Notes: a model not told the origin generated them from the sequence alone. A stretch of DNA of 64,000 bases from Glandiceps talaboti (GCF_964340395.1 NC_135565.1:11483742-11547741), one strand, 5' to 3'. Counted from the first letter of the stretch, positions 25,545 to 39,200 are shown. Numbers and translations: made by a program.

Positions 25545-26558
25545 CTGATACGGGAGAACGAGGAAAAAACTTTGAGTTAAATTACAGGTGAGAAAATGGG
25601 GAAGTTCGAAGGTTGACCCATTTAAAGATCAAACACAAATCTTTGTTTTTCAATGACTTTTGTTCGGATTTTATTGTTACGTGGATGGCTTTAACAGGAA
25701 GTATTCGGTACAGTTTTTAACCCTTTATAGCCGTCGTATACCCGATTTATATGCAAATAAATTATATTTACAAATATGACAATGTGACCAAAATCCGTGA
25801 CTTTATAAGTACAAACACAAATAATTTCTATAATTTTGATCTTTTTAGTAAAGATTTTGGGTCATACGGATAGGAAATAACAAAATATTTTGTTAGGAAA
25901 GCGTACATACATTTCTACTGGTCATTTTTAACAACACAAACTCACCTTTCTTGCGCTTTTTTTCGGATTCTGGTTTTGGTGGTCTACCGGGTCCTTTTCT
26001 TCTGATTTTCATTGGTGGTGCTGTACATCCATGGCTTACAACGCTTGATTTTGACCACTCTGAATGCATATCCTCGTGATATCGCACTTGTTCTTGATAC
26101 GACGTGGTGTGCAAGCGGGTTAAGCTGTTGTCATAGTAACCAGCTGGTCGATCATGATCGATCTTGATGGAATCAGAAAATCCGCTGTTGCAGCGGTAAT
26201 CCTGAGCTTCGAAGGCAACAGGTGTGTGTGGGGGTGAAATTGCGTTGGCACCAATCAGTGGGTTTGGTGCACGTCCCCACATTGGACTTGTATCGTAACA
26301 TTCCAACGGTTTGGGTTGATAATAACCACCTACATTGTGGAGATGATTAGAATAGCTTCGATCTACATGTTGATAACAATCAGACATATCAGAGTAACCA
26401 GAGTCAGACTGAGCCGGTGACGGCAAGTCATCACAAGTTTCCGTTTCATCTTCCGGCATCATTGCTTCTCTTATGATCTGTAGAGAGATGAAATAACATA
26501 CTTAAAATCTCCATCTTCCTTCCGCTGTATGTGTGTGTACGTAGGTGTGTGTGTGTGT

Positions 26559-26591
<33 letters not shown>

Positions 26592-27368
26592 GCTGTGTGT
26601 ATATGTATGTGTTTGTGTGTCTTTATATGTCTCTCTGTATGTGCGCGTATGTCTCTGTCTGTCTGTCTGTCTCTGTATGTATGTATGTATGTATGTATGT
26701 ATGTATGTATGTATGTATGTATGTATGTATGTATGTCTGTATGTATGTATGTATGTATGTATGTATGTATGTATGTATGTCTGTATGTATGTATGTATGT
26801 ATGTATGTATGTCTGTCACTGCTTCTCTCTGTTTCCTGCCTATCAAGAATGAATACAACTCGTATCAATTTGTGCAATGCTAGCAAAGACTGAACAGACA
26901 AACACTCACTTGATTCAAGTTCATACCACCGGTACTCTCCTTCTCATAACTGTTGAATTCTACACGAGTCTGTGATAGATGGTCTGCAGACGTCGAAACT
27001 GGTACTGAAATAAAACACAAAATGACACATCTGATGAAACCATGGATGATAAACAATCATCAGTTAATGGCCACACTCGTCCGTCGTAGTAAAATGTCAC
27101 CTAATCTGCTGATGACAAAGTCATAAATCAGCATAAACCCTCAATACAGTGCAAGTGATTAATATGTTGACAGATATAAAATGGTGTGTGCGTCAATGAG
27201 ATTGCTCACAAGTCACAACTTTACTTATTAGAACCCCAGACTACTAAAAACAAATTAGCATGGTCGGTTGAGATGGGACATAGTTTGTCGGCCATTTTAA
27301 AATCATGTTGGACGTAACTTGAAATCTTTACACATAACTAGCAGGATCTAACCAGTCTGCAACACCAC

Positions 27369-27420
<52 letters not shown>

Positions 27421-28964
27421 GCCTGCCTTCCTGCATACCCACCCGTCTATTTGTCTGCTTGTCTTTCTTACTGTCTATCTAGCACTCTGCCTCTCCAAGT
27501 TGCATTCAACAGGTACAACATACATTGCTCTCATATTTAAGAAATAATACCATTAATAATGTAAATCAGAAACTGATAATTACCTTCTTTCCAATATTTC
27601 AGGCATTGGAAAATGACGTCATCATCCGGGAACGTAGTTTTGAATTCCGTTTCAGTCATGGAGCATAACTTTGCACCGTCAATGTCATTTGCTTGTATAA
27701 CTGTAGTATAGATATCTCTAATAGAAAATCGTTTGATCATTGAGTTTATCCATTTTATCAGTTGCCTAGTCGTCCAGCACCGTGGATCTAGAACATGAAG
27801 TAGATAAGACAGTGTTATCCTCTGTTTCTTATAACGTTTCCATGGTTTTATAGAAATTCTACTTGTAAAGTTTTACGACTTAGAAATATTTTATAGTTCT
27901 TATTTTGCGATAGAATTGGAAGTTGCTCCATCATCGGCGGAAATCACACGAAATACGTGGTGTTACTATGGCAACGGAAATCTTCTTTATACTTGTTTGG
28001 ACCTGTGTCGCACAAGCTCAAAATCCCCTTTTTGCAGAAAGGTCAGCTTCTGAGATTGAGTGAATGTCGTAAAGTTTGCTATTACACAGACTTCGCTGTC
28101 TTTGATTTATTGTTGCAATTTTCAAAAGTCGGTTTCAGAGGCTAAAAACCCTACGCGTATCCTTCCCCTAGCTATACTCCCACCTCGAAAGAAAACAATC
28201 GCATGCGAGGAGTATATACTGAGATTCTTACCTTCTGGGAATCCATATCCAATGAATTTTGTCTTTTCTTCCTGTGTCATCTTGCTCATTTCCGAATCGA
28301 CTACGTCACTTACGAGATCAAACTCGTGTTTCACTGGCTCTGGAAACTAAAACAGAAAAAAACCCACTGAGCTATTTGTATATAAATACGTGAGTTTCTA
28401 TTTCCTATACTCGTACACAGCAGAGCAGTGTTGTCTATTTTTTAAAGACAGACAGACAGACAGAGAGAGGGACGGACTTGGTGTTGATAAGTGTTTTCGC
28501 TGTAAAAGCGAACAGAGGCGGTTTGATTTGATTTTATACAATACTCAAGTTTATAATACTTACATGGATATATGTTTTAGTAGCAGGCGTAATGAGAGAA
28601 GGGTCAACGTATAATGCGCAGACTCATTGAAGACATCTTGCCGTGTTTCTCTTTAAACGATGTTGTACGTATGCGACAACGGAAAATTTTATTACTTACA
28701 TGTATGAGCACCGGCATCTTCTGAGCACTACGGAGTAAAATGCCAAGCTATACGTACACGCCTACGTATACGTCGTTGGAAAGTACCCTGACGTAATAGT
28801 AGAATGCATCGCCACAACAAAACCAATATACACATTCTTGTACATACCTTTAACTCGTGGTCACAGGGGATTCCCGGAGACATCTCAATATCGGAGTCGC
28901 ACATGGTAAATTGGTTTGACGATAATTCGGTAGTAGAACCCATGTCGATCATATCGGAACGCAT
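25159..28964 (-). CDS. ESE/ELF3-type ETS transcription factor (six coding exons)
   Basis: A nuclear sequence-specific transcription factor. The exons 28964-28848, 28346-28232, 27787-27584, 27004-26910, 26477-25946 and 25544-25159 sum to 1449 bases. All have GT-AG borders and matching phases, and they encode 482 residues. Order of domains: a PNT domain (about 78-146, PRCWTTRQLIKW ... LCSMTETEF ... CLKYWKE); a Ser/Tyr/Pro-rich middle; an AT-hook (RRKGPGRPPKP, about 335-346) with a basic KKRKK run; then an ETS domain (about 361-450, LLWEYI ... WGEKKGNRK ... MTYQKMARALRDYAKK). PNT plus AT-hook plus ETS is the architecture of ELF3/ESE1. The ETS sequence itself shares KGNRK, MTYQKMARALR and KKKL.Y.F with the PU.1/SPI group. 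Both DNA-contacting Arg of helix 3 are kept. A 5' non-coding exon may exist. Confidence 0.9.
25946..26477 (-). CDS. ETS gene coding exon 5: activation-type region and AT-hook
   Basis: Acceptor TCATCTCTCTACAG, donor AAAG|GTGAGT, phase 0 in and phase 1 out. It encodes about 177 residues: an acidic start, SDSGYSDMSD, a Tyr/Pro/Asn-rich centre, then the AT-hook KGPGRPPKP and KKRKK. Without splicing, the frame reads on briefly into the intron and stops at 25893. Confidence 0.85.
26527..26815. repeat. (GT)n / (ATGT)n microsatellite in ETS intron 4
   Basis: It fills most of the 432-bp intron between coding exons 4 and 5. GT runs pass into CTGT and ATGT runs. Confidence 0.95.
26910..27004 (-). CDS. 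ETS gene coding exon 4
   Basis: Acceptor TGTTTTATTTCAG, donor CAA|GTGAGT. Phase 1 in, phase 0 out. It encodes a 31-residue polar linker (PVSTSADHLSQTRVEF and on). The exon is too short to find by ORF length but is fixed by its phases and splice words. Confidence 0.8.
27369..27421. repeat. (CTGT)n microsatellite in ETS intron 3
   Basis: About twelve CTGT units, then CTGCCTGCCTTCC variants. Confidence 0.95.
27584..27787 (-). CDS. ETS gene coding exon 3: PNT domain
   Basis: Acceptor CATGTTCTAG, donor GAAG|GTAATT, phase 1 on both sides. It encodes PRCWTTRQLIKWINSM to CLKYWKE, covering essentially the whole PNT/SAM fold. LCSMTETEF matches the LCxM..xEF pattern typical of PNT domains. An isolated PNT exon with symmetric phase could be skipped without a frameshift. 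Confidence 0.85.
28232..28346 (-). CDS. ETS gene coding exon 2
   Basis: Acceptor TTTTTCTGTTTTAG, donor GAAG|GTAAGAA, phase 0 in and phase 1 out. It encodes FPEPVKHEFDLV to GYGFPE, an acidic linker before the PNT domain. VKHE fits the sumoylation consensus, by motif only. Confidence 0.85.
28848..28964 (-). CDS. ETS gene coding exon 1
   Basis: Residues 1-39, starting MRSDMIDMGS. An in-frame TGA lies 12 bases upstream of the ATG, so the start is secure unless an unseen 5' exon contributes. Donor AAG|GTATGT, phase 0. Confidence 0.8.
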
Positions 28965-29838
28965 CTTTGTATTGATTCAGATATACAGTTGAGTTACCGG
29001 TGATATAGATAGAGTCTGGTAGAGAGGTAACAAAAATAGAGAATTTCTTTTTTATATTATGCCGAATAAACCATATAGTACGAAGGCCGCATCTGAAGTT
29101 TGAAAGAAGTGACGACAGACCGTTAACTGGCAACCGACAGGTTATTATTTCTCAAACTTTTAGCACTGCAGCTGCACTTATGAGTGGGCTAGGTACATCA
29201 TCCACGTTGTCACCCTGTGAGTTGACTAGCACACATACACTAACCACATTAAACTGACGATTCTACTGAAAAAAAATGCGAATCGCAGGGTAAACGCAGA
29301 GCACTGTGGGTAATTACATTGTTACGGAGAGTGGGCGGGTCGTTTCGGTACCCGTGGAGTGAAGTTCCGGAAAGAGAGGAACAAAAAAAAAAGGCCCAGC
29401 ACCTCAATTCCGAGAATACAACAAGTTAGAAACTCGATTACAGGTTTTAGATTACTTGTGATTTATAGAGTAGAGAAAGGTTAAGTTTGCTTTTCGAATA
29501 AAAACTGAATGAAATTTCAGTTCTTCACACACTCAAATAATAAATTGTGAATGTATTCCCACACTTTTTACCAATATAAAAGGGGATAAGGAATAGATTC
29601 ACTGCATGGTCCAGACGTCCACATCATTAAACTTGAAGAAAAGTGAAACGAGGAATATGCACTCATTAACTTAACTTAAAGAGTTTCAAACGCCTGCACG
29701 GTCAGATTGGATTCGATTTTAATAATGTTTCCACGTTTTCGAACTTCGCATCGAATTGTAATAATATGCCTTAATTCATTAATACTATATCTTTGGAGAT
29801 TATCCTGATATGGTTTCTTTTTTTTCTGATTTTTTTCC

Positions 29839-29840
<2 letters not shown>
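28965..29840. promoter_or_regulatory. ETS gene upstream region
   Basis: It contains the 5' UTR and probably the promoter of the minus-strand ETS gene. There is no clear TATA box. An unplaced non-coding first exon is possible. Beyond about 29400 it is plain AT-rich DNA. Confidence 0.35.
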
Positions 29841-29904
<64 letters not shown>

Positions 29905-30049
29905 GCAGACAGAGAGACAGAGAGACAGAGAGACAGAGAATGGCAGACTGTCACACACACGGGGGGATAGACTTGACAGACAGATAGACCGAGCGTGGCA
30001 GAATGTTACACACATAGGGAGAGATAGACAGAGACAGGCAAACAAACAA

Positions 30050-30110
<61 letters not shown>

Positions 30111-30275
30111 TCGACCGACCGACCGACATGCATGCATGCATACATACATACATGCATACATACATACATACATACATACATACATACAGAAAGACAGACA
30201 GACAGACAGACAGAAAGACAGAGACAGAGACAGAGACACACAGGTAGAGGGAGGCAGGGAGGGAGGGAGGGAATA
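29841..30275. repeat. Compound (GATA)/(AGAC)/(CATA) microsatellite
   Basis: GATA run, AGAC runs, GACC, ATGC, ATAC, AGAC and GGGA runs in order, with short unique islands around 29945-30030. Confidence 0.95.
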
Positions 30276-33200
30276 TAGTCTTGCCACTATAATTACAGAA
30301 AACGATGTATTAAAGCTTTTGTAGCTAAAATATAAATGTATCATAAACTGAAAATTGAAATCATTTATGCATATTATCTTTAACTGACAATGGTTGATTT
30401 ATGACACAAACGTTTATCCCGCTTGAGCTCAATTATGACGTGAGGTTAAACACTGCACTACGGCTGAATCATATCGTGGCTACATTTCCCTATACCGTAT
30501 TGTGCGTGTTAGAGGCAGGCCCTGCAAGGTGTACCAGGGTGACGTTGCTTTGTAAATTGCCAACATCAGTAACACAGATCATGTGAGACTCGACCTTGTG
30601 AACTTCTAAGTACGTACTGGTTCACAATTTCACAACTTTTCGTAGTTTGCAAACTTAACGATTAATTTACAAAAGGTGGAAATTTACCATAACCATAAAT
30701 TGACGAGTGATCGGAATGAGTAAATATTATATAGACGAAAACGAGAAGTGGCTACCGTACAGAAACTTGGTGGTGGCGATTAGCTACGCTGGCGATAAGA
30801 TTACAAAATTAGTCCGTGGTGATAGTTGGCGATCAAGGTTAGGGTGTCCTTATTTTTTCTTCTGTTTCTCATTACCCCGACTGACCAAAATTTTAGCCCG
30901 ACTTAAAAAAAATAAATAAAAAAATTCGCCCGCCTTTAATATGTTACTGAACAGCCATCTCTGGTAAGAATAAGCAAATGTCTGGACTATCGACGTCAAC
31001 TACAGTCAGTTCGGCGACGACGGCACTTGTTCACGAACAAAGCATTTCTTTCATGACGAAAGTTATTCAAGTTTAGGGGGTGGGGAGCTGAGAACATGTC
31101 AATTGTGTAGAGAAGCTGCTGGTTGAGGGCGTGTTACCAAAAATCCAATAAAAATGAAGATAAAGAGGAGGAAAAGGAGAAATGATTTTTTACTTTATTT
31201 AAAACATTTTTTTATATCGACCGAGCGACCGACCCATAGTTGTTGTGAAAAAGTAATGAGAAACATAAAAAAAAATATACGAGCACCATTACTATCAGGA
31301 TGTGTAGTAGCGCATGCGCAAATACCAGGCGAACAATATTATCGTCGACATTATAAGTAGAGTACCTGTGAACACATTCGACAGATATCATTTATGCTAG
31401 TACGTACCCCTAGCCTGTACGTCTCTGTGTTCATTTACCGGTGACATGTAAGGGGTACGACGATAGGTGTGTACGGATAATATTTGGAGAATTTGCAAAG
31501 GGCGATCGCGACAATTAATTTAAATGCGATTACATCAAGAAAAAAATACACTACACCAAATCTATCATAACGTAATCGGTTTTCACACAACTGTGATTAT
31601 TCTAACGCCCGTGCAAACATTCCCTTTGTGTGATGATGACGTATCGAACCTACAGGCGTTCACAAACTCTGTCTTTGCTTCGGTTGGAAGCGTTGTAACA
31701 CCGTAGCCATAATTATTCTGAGTCCCCGTATTTTTTTTTTCAATTCTTCTTTCTTGATCTTTTTTTCATTTGTATTTTTCTCCCTTCTATATTTTTTTTT
31801 GCTGTATTTCCTCAAGCTTCAATGCCGGTAACCGCGTACGTTACTTCATACATATATAGCTTGACATCTTCCTTGAAAGATGTTGATTCACCAGATTGAC
31901 CTCCCCGTTTTGTCTGTATCTAGTATCTTTGTTATACCCGTTGGTATTCTTGTATTGACATCACTATTAAACTGTCGGCTTTTCATCTATGAACCATTAA
32001 AGTTATTATGATAAATTTCAACCTTACTAAATCTACCGCTGGTTTACTTGTGAGAATTCTTATTACTATCACACCGTCACGTGATTTGGATATTTGCATA
32101 AGACGTCACCATACATGCAGTTTCGACGAAAACAAACTCCTCTTAATGAAACTTTCCCACCGCACGACAAAGCTTTTTAGCCCGTATCAGTTTTGCTTTC
32201 TTTCACTTTTTCTTTCATAAAGTCTTGTTGCCATATATACATGTGTTCATCCCCACCCCTACGTCCACATGTGACTTATACATCCACAACACGCGTCCAC
32301 AAGACTTATCACGGTCCACAAGTACCTTAAGTGTACATTTGGTAGTCGAAGGCTGCTCGCTCTATCCACTATCTTGTGAAAGTAATCATCTTCGTGAAGC
32401 CAAACAGATCGAATTTTATATTGAAAAGAGAAAAATCAGCTTCGTATTTTATTTTGCCTGGCAGAAATCCAGAAATTGAAAAAAAATGCTTTGCTCTCGA
32501 AATATGATATGTTCTGTGTAATGTATATTATATTCTATTATGACCTAACTATTGGTTGTCGGAACGTTTCCCATTCCTGTACATGTATGTAATACAACCT
32601 ATAGCTATTGAAAAAACTGGTACTGCAAGTTTTAATTAACCCCCCCCCCCCCCCACACACACACACGGTCCATCATCAGGTATCTGATTATTTAATATTT
32701 TATATGAAAAAATGCGATTTCTTGAAAATTCCAAACCGAAGTCAGTAAGTGATTTTGATATAGTAATATGGGATTATACGGAGAGAAAAAAAACATATTA
32801 AGAAAACCGGTATTTGCATTGCCCTAAGATTAAGAAGACATTTATGTTTAATTTTAAATTATCTAGAGAGTGGACAAAGTCAAGAAAAAGAACCAATCGG
32901 GTGTTTCTATGGTTACACAGTTTTCCTCGTACATGATAGGTCAATTTACAACTTTTAACACATTACTATTTCGTATAATTCATTTTGGACATAAAACGCG
33001 AATATGTTTTGATTTATCATCAGACCTTGTCACCTCTTCGTCACCAAATAAACACAATGAGTCAACTATTGTAATCTTCTTATTTCTCAAAGTGATGACG
33101 TTTACACGATTTTTGGTGTAATGATATATAGCGAGTCTATATCAGATTATATAGCATGTACTCGTCATGCTATAGGTCGACCCCTCCAGTAGAACAATCA

Positions 33201-33370
33201 GATGTTTATTTTAATACTCTGATTCCAATATTTTGACATGCATTTACAAAAAATGTATATGATATATGATTTATATCTTTATATTAATTCCCAATATCAC
33301 CGACAGATCATAGCAAGTTATTACTCGTTATTACTTTTGACGATAGAGTACTTGGGAATTACATCACAAC
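30276..33370. other. Intergenic, no gene recognised
   Basis: AT-rich. Small open frames (for example 31524-31706 and 32225-32479 plus) have no domain or splice support. Poly(C)/CA tract at 32641-32666. No RNA gene or repeat family member noted. Confidence 0.4.
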
Positions 33371-33567
33371 ATGTATGTATGTATGTATGTATGTATGTAT
33401 GTATGTATGTATGTATGTATGTATGTACGTACATTGTATGTATGTATGTATGTATGTATGTATGTATGTATGTATGTATGTATGTATGTATGTATGTATG
33501 TACGTACGTACGTACGTACGTACGTACGTATGTATGTATGTATGTATGTATGTATGTATGTATGTAT
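33371..33567. repeat. (ATGT)n microsatellite
   Basis: Pure ATGT runs with an (ACGT)n block at about 33500-33529. Confidence 0.97.
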
Positions 33568-33602
33568 GTGTATGTCCCTCGCCCCTATGAAGGAATTTCA
33601 TT
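33568..33602 (+). repeat. Single-copy tag joined to the (ATGT)n array, copy 2
   Basis: ATGTGTATGTCCCTCGCCCC followed by AAGGAATTTCATT. It matches the junction at 14995-15042. Confidence 0.7.
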
Positions 33603-35963
33603 ATGTGGATAAGAATAGACGGTAATAGCAAGAGGCTAACAAGACCACATCATGTCCTGTTATTACAAATTATTTTTTGTCGTAAATTATTCATTTATCT
33701 AATTGACTTATGGTATTTTAAGTTTTAACTTCAATAACTGTCTTTCTTGATTTCACACTTCCTCTTTCCCCTTTTGAGGTCACATCAAAGGTCATGACAT
33801 GACTTACAACTAAGACATAACTACTATTTCAAAAGTGTGCTTTTTTAATTTTAATATATGTTGATATCATATTACATACTCGTACCGCGCAATTATCAGC
33901 AATTGGATTTTAAAATGTCCACCTGACTATTATTATTATTATTATTTTAATTCTTGGTACATTATCCAATCAACATAAATAAGTTCAAATCTTCAAAAAT
34001 GCCAAATTTTCGAGTTCTTAATTTGGTTTCAAGGCGTAGAAAAAAATGAAGGTGCTTGGAAGCGCGTTTAGTTTAACGACCGATTTAAGATATTTTGTGA
34101 TTATGAGGGAAGTTATCTAATCAACAAACAAAAACAAGATATGGTGGTAAGGCAGAACGATAATCGGTGTTTGTGATTTGATATAATTTAGTGAGTGTAA
34201 GTCAAACATTTTAATGAAAACCATCAGAGTAGACTATAGATACTGTTTTCATTTAAAAACACATTGTCAGATAAAGTTATATTCACTCCTCATTGCGTAC
34301 TCTAGTGTTTTGTTTAATCATAATCCGTGGAGTTTCTATGGTTTAATATGATATTAATGTACCGGTATTGTGGTGACGTTATTATTGTGGTGATGTCATC
34401 GCCTCCTAGATTCAAAACAATATGTAGACTTAATTACCAATGCCCAGGGTCGTTAAATATACCGTGATGAACACCCACTCGATCCAGCAGATGAAGTGTG
34501 TATATCCGACAGATTGATGAGCCAACGTGCCTGATGATCGAATAATGGACGCTTCATGACAGCACGCCCACTTAATTGGTTTTACAGCGGCCAGATTTTA
34601 GGCTAATACAACGGAGGCGGCATCGAGTCTTATAATCTACCCCATCTGATCTCTGTAATCAGACCAAACCTAAATACAGGTCTATAATCTCGAATCTCTT
34701 CGATTACTTTTGCTATTGTCTAAAACGTATTTCCCCACCGTCATTCGGAGTTGGGATATTCCCAGCGTTGTAGTTATTTACTCAAGTCACGGGTTTACGT
34801 GCTACTACAATTGGCAGCGTACACCAGCATTGAGAAGGGACCCCTATCGCACTAAAGGCGCTGCATGATTTCATCTAGACTGGCTTCAGACCTCATTGGG
34901 AGACACTTGCGAGGTATGGGGTGCAGTCAAATCACATTCAAACTTAAGAGGCTTCGATAACATACGCTACACCTGAGTTAATTTTGGATTGGGTTTTCCA
35001 ATGCGCGAACTTCCGTGTTTGTCACGTGATCGACTCACCCCCCGGCCTGCAGGGTGTCACCTTGATGCCAATGTTTGAGTACCACGGATACACGAAGCAT
35101 GAAAATCCATTCTTATACGGCTTGACCTACAGCATCGCTATGGACTGCCTTTTGTGTCGGGGCGGACAAATTGTTTTTGGACTTTAGCTTTTTATCGCCT
35201 GTACATGTTTGGTAGGACGATATACGTGTACTATCCTCGCAACCGTGACCAAGGTCACAAACTAATGACGTCACGTTGTAATTAGCATGAAATTAAGTGG
35301 AGTGCATGTACCTTTCTTATTTTGTCTTATTTGTGTTTTCTTTAGTTTGAGGGCGGTATAAGAACAAACACATTTCACAGCATGATCATAACTTAGTGGT
35401 GTTTGAAGTTCAAACAGTATAGTACTAGTGTCTTCAAATACCGATTGATAAACGACTCTTCCAGCACCACCAAATATGGAACCTCGTCGTCAATTTTGCA
35501 ATTTTATCGAGACGTAGCTGTAAAATTCCTGCGGCATAGAGTACAGTTGAATCAAATAAATGAATACTTTGGTTGTCAGTAATCGTCGGACTGTGTCAAA
35601 AGCACGAACATGATCTACAGTTTTCCGTTCTGGTGTATGTATGTTGACAAGTCGGAATCTACCAAACAGCACCAGTGTGATATAAATAATTATCAAGTTG
35701 TTATATGGCTTAGAACATACGCAAAGCGCCGGATCAAAGTTAATCTAGACAGTATCAAATCAATCTCGCATAATGTACCCTTTTGCCTGCACAACTAAAC
35801 TTAGTAAGGTCGAGTAGCTAACATATTGCACTTGTGTCATTTAGTAATTACATGTACAACTGTTGATTATCAGTTAACATCGATGGGTGGTTGACTGGTC
35901 GATGTATAATTCATTGACGAATTTATTAAATATCTGATCGACGGTCTGTCCGACCATATCTAG
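33603..35963. other. Intergenic, no gene recognised
   Basis: The part 34440-35070 is less AT-rich and has more CpG than its surroundings. It contains a 67-residue open frame (34984-35187 plus) without domain or clear splice sites. A promoter or untranslated exon is possible but not supported. Confidence 0.4.
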
Positions 35964-35976
35964 CAGACAGACAGGA

Positions 35977-36009
<33 letters not shown>

Positions 36010-36255
36010 GGCAGACCGACCGACCGACTAAGTAGTAGTTTGTGTTTACGTATGTGTGTGAGTATATGAATGAGTGAGTGAGTGCGTGAGTGAGTGAGTG
36101 AGTGAGTGAGTGAGTGAGTGCGTGTGTTCGTGAGTGAGTGCGTGTGTTCGTGAGTGCGTGTGTTCGTTCGTTCGTTCGTTCGTCCGTGAGTGAGTGAGTG
36201 AGTGAGTGAGTGAGTGAGTGAGTGAGTGAGTGAGTGAGTGAATGAATGAATGAAA
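35964..36255. repeat. Compound (AGAC)n / (GAGT)n / (TTCG)n microsatellite
   Basis: AGAC and GACC runs, then a GAGT run interrupted by CGTGTGTTCG blocks and a short TTCG run, ending in GAAT. Confidence 0.96.
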
Positions 36256-36689
36256 TCTTTCTACACACAAATTTGGTACACCTACATTTGATATTGATCT
36301 ATATGAGTAGTTGCATTGCATGTCTCACTGTATCAAGAAACGACGTAAAATATATAACAGAAAGGTGACGAAATTCGAACTTTAGTTTATATATTAAAAC
36401 TACTGATATGGTCGGTTCTATGGTTGTTAGTGTAAAAAAGACTAAAGTAATACTTGATTTATTAACCTTTTCTTGACTAGTGCCCGCACATAATGATCTG
36501 TTTCTTCGTTTTGCTTTCATATCAGATTTAAGTTTTATTTTCACAATAATCCTCTCACATTTATGACTCATTACAGAATGCACGATTTCCACATGTGGAA
36601 ACTATATCAAAAACAAAAAGGTTAGATAGATGTAAAGATAAACTATAGTTACTTCAATTATTGATTTCTGTACTATCCTTTAGTACATG

Positions 36690-36755
<66 letters not shown>

Positions 36756-38884
36756 TGAAAATATAGTCAGACATGCAATTAAATTTATTTAACAGACAGA
36801 AAGTGCCAAACAGACAGACGTACAGATAGAGAGGTGGACATACCACAGACAGGCAGAGCACGAACAGAGGGGCCAAATATATAGACATACAGTTACGGAC
36901 AGACAGTGACGGACGGACAGAGACCGACAAACAGACAGACAAACATAAAGAGAGATGGATTACACTAATGATAGCACAGTAGAAAAAAATATACAGTGCG
37001 TTGTCCCTGATCCCGAATTTAATTCAGTAAATGCTACGGCATCCGGGGATAGCGTGTGAGTATTGACAAACGTTGCAAAGCTCATCGGTCAGTTTCTTAA
37101 ATAACCACTGGCAGAATAGTCGATCTTGATTTTTTCTTCTTCTAAATATTATTTTGTTGTTGATTAAACACACGAAAGAAAAAGGCGCATGGATTGTCTG
37201 GTGCAAAATGCATAACATTTGTTCAAAGAATCTGTAACTACTTACCTCTGTCGATAAATATGTATCAACGCATTCACAGGTGTATTTGAGTTCCCCGGAC
37301 AAATACTGTCATGGACTCCACGCTAGCTATCAAACTCTGGCTTGGCTGCTAAGTGTCTACCAAAATTTATATAAAGACTTCAATGGTATTTACGTTGAGT
37401 AGAAAGAATGGACGGGGCATCCCCTGAGTTGCACCGTTGACGCCGGATTATATACGCATGCGCATAGTTTGATAACGCCGCATAAACTTTGCAAGCACAC
37501 GTACATTGTTTGTGTTTGCAGTAAATTTTCGGCAATTTTTTATTTTATTTTAGACTAGATTCAAAGAAATAGTTACAATGTATCCATTTACGCACAAAAG
37601 GCTTGTTTTAAATGAACGAATGTGCGCATTTTTCGTGAAATTTGAGTTCAGATATTGGTAGCATATATATCCCCCTGCAGAGACGATTCCAGGGCTCGGA
37701 GACACCAACAGCGGTACGGTATAAGTTTTTAAGTTATATGTTTTCTACATAATTTAAATTTGTTAATAAATTTAATTTGGACTATGTGCTGGTAGTGAAA
37801 ACGTCAAAATAATGTTTATAGATAATGTTTTTGTTTGGTAAGGGTCAATTATCCTTTCTCAGGGTCCAAAAACTAGGACTAAAGACATATTTTAAACTCT
37901 ATTATGAGATTGGACTTTAAAATGCAATTATCAGTGGAAGTTATAGATAAACGACACATGTAAACAACGAAACCCATTCCACCTGTATGAGGAAGTCCTT
38001 GTAATTTCAGCTATGTTTATCCTCGTTGTTATTCATTCAAGCATCACTGACATATGTATTTTTACTGGTTTTTTTCGTCAGCTTCTTTCATTTTTAATTA
38101 CATCTTCGGGGTTATTTCTCGTTCAAAGTTATCAAACAATGACTTAACCCTTACGTGAACTTACGTTTACTATCAATGATATGACCGTAATTTGACCTTA
38201 CGATTCTAAGAGACGTTGAAACATTTCTAGGAATTTGGAATAACATGAATGCCAACAAATAAAAGTTAAAAAAAGATACACAAATAAAAAGAAATACACT
38301 TTCTAACTTTGATATTATTTTCAAAACACACACTGATACTATAAATCATTTCCTTGATAGGTCAACTGGAGTTTATATTAATTGCAAGGATGAACATATT
38401 TTTAATTCCATTTTCTTCTTTTGTAATTGTTTGAAACCAATTATCTACACATGTACATAGAGTAATCTCAGTTAGCGACAAAAAATGCTAGAAAACAAAG
38501 TGTTGTGGCCATGAATTGTCACATTTGGGTAGTCACGTAGATGTATCAGGATTGAAGTCACGTAAGATATTGATTGGGTGATTAAAGTAACATTAAGCTT
38601 GCTAATTCGTAAATTGGAGAAAATGGTCCCGACTTCCAGCAAAATTTAATTTTTACATCGTTATTGTACCGTGCTAACGAGAAAAAAGTTTCGCCAAAAA
38701 AGTAAAGCATTTTGTCATCTATGTTCACATTTTTAGGACACATGAAATAATGTTATTTTTTATGACAAGTAGAGAACTGTTATTGATAAACACTATTGTA
38801 TATTATTATATTGTATTGTATTGTATTGTATTGATATAGTAATGTCAGATGTGTAAGATTGTGTATTTGGAAAATGTCCAATAC
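36256..38884. other. Intergenic; (GA)n at 36692-36753 and one candidate exon
   Basis: Includes a 60-bp (GA)n tract and AGAC-rich DNA to 36945. On the minus strand, a strong donor ACAGAG|GTAAGT at about 37247 follows an open stretch TGTGAATGCGTTGATAC, which encodes KYTCECVDTYLSTE. An acceptor-like CATGACAG lies near 37306. This could be a small internal exon, but nothing partners it. A (TTGTA)n run lies at 38810-38833. Confidence 0.3.
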
Positions 38885-39131
<247 letters not shown>

Positions 39132-39149
39132 ACAAAAGATGGCAACTAT

Positions 39150-39200
39150 CCATTGGTTCACTCCTGTAGAACGTTAATCCTTGACCGTATTAACGAGAGT

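Noticed and set aside
29800-36300. CRISPR-like arrays
   Set aside because: Tandem tetranucleotide microsatellites without unique spacers, in eukaryotic DNA.
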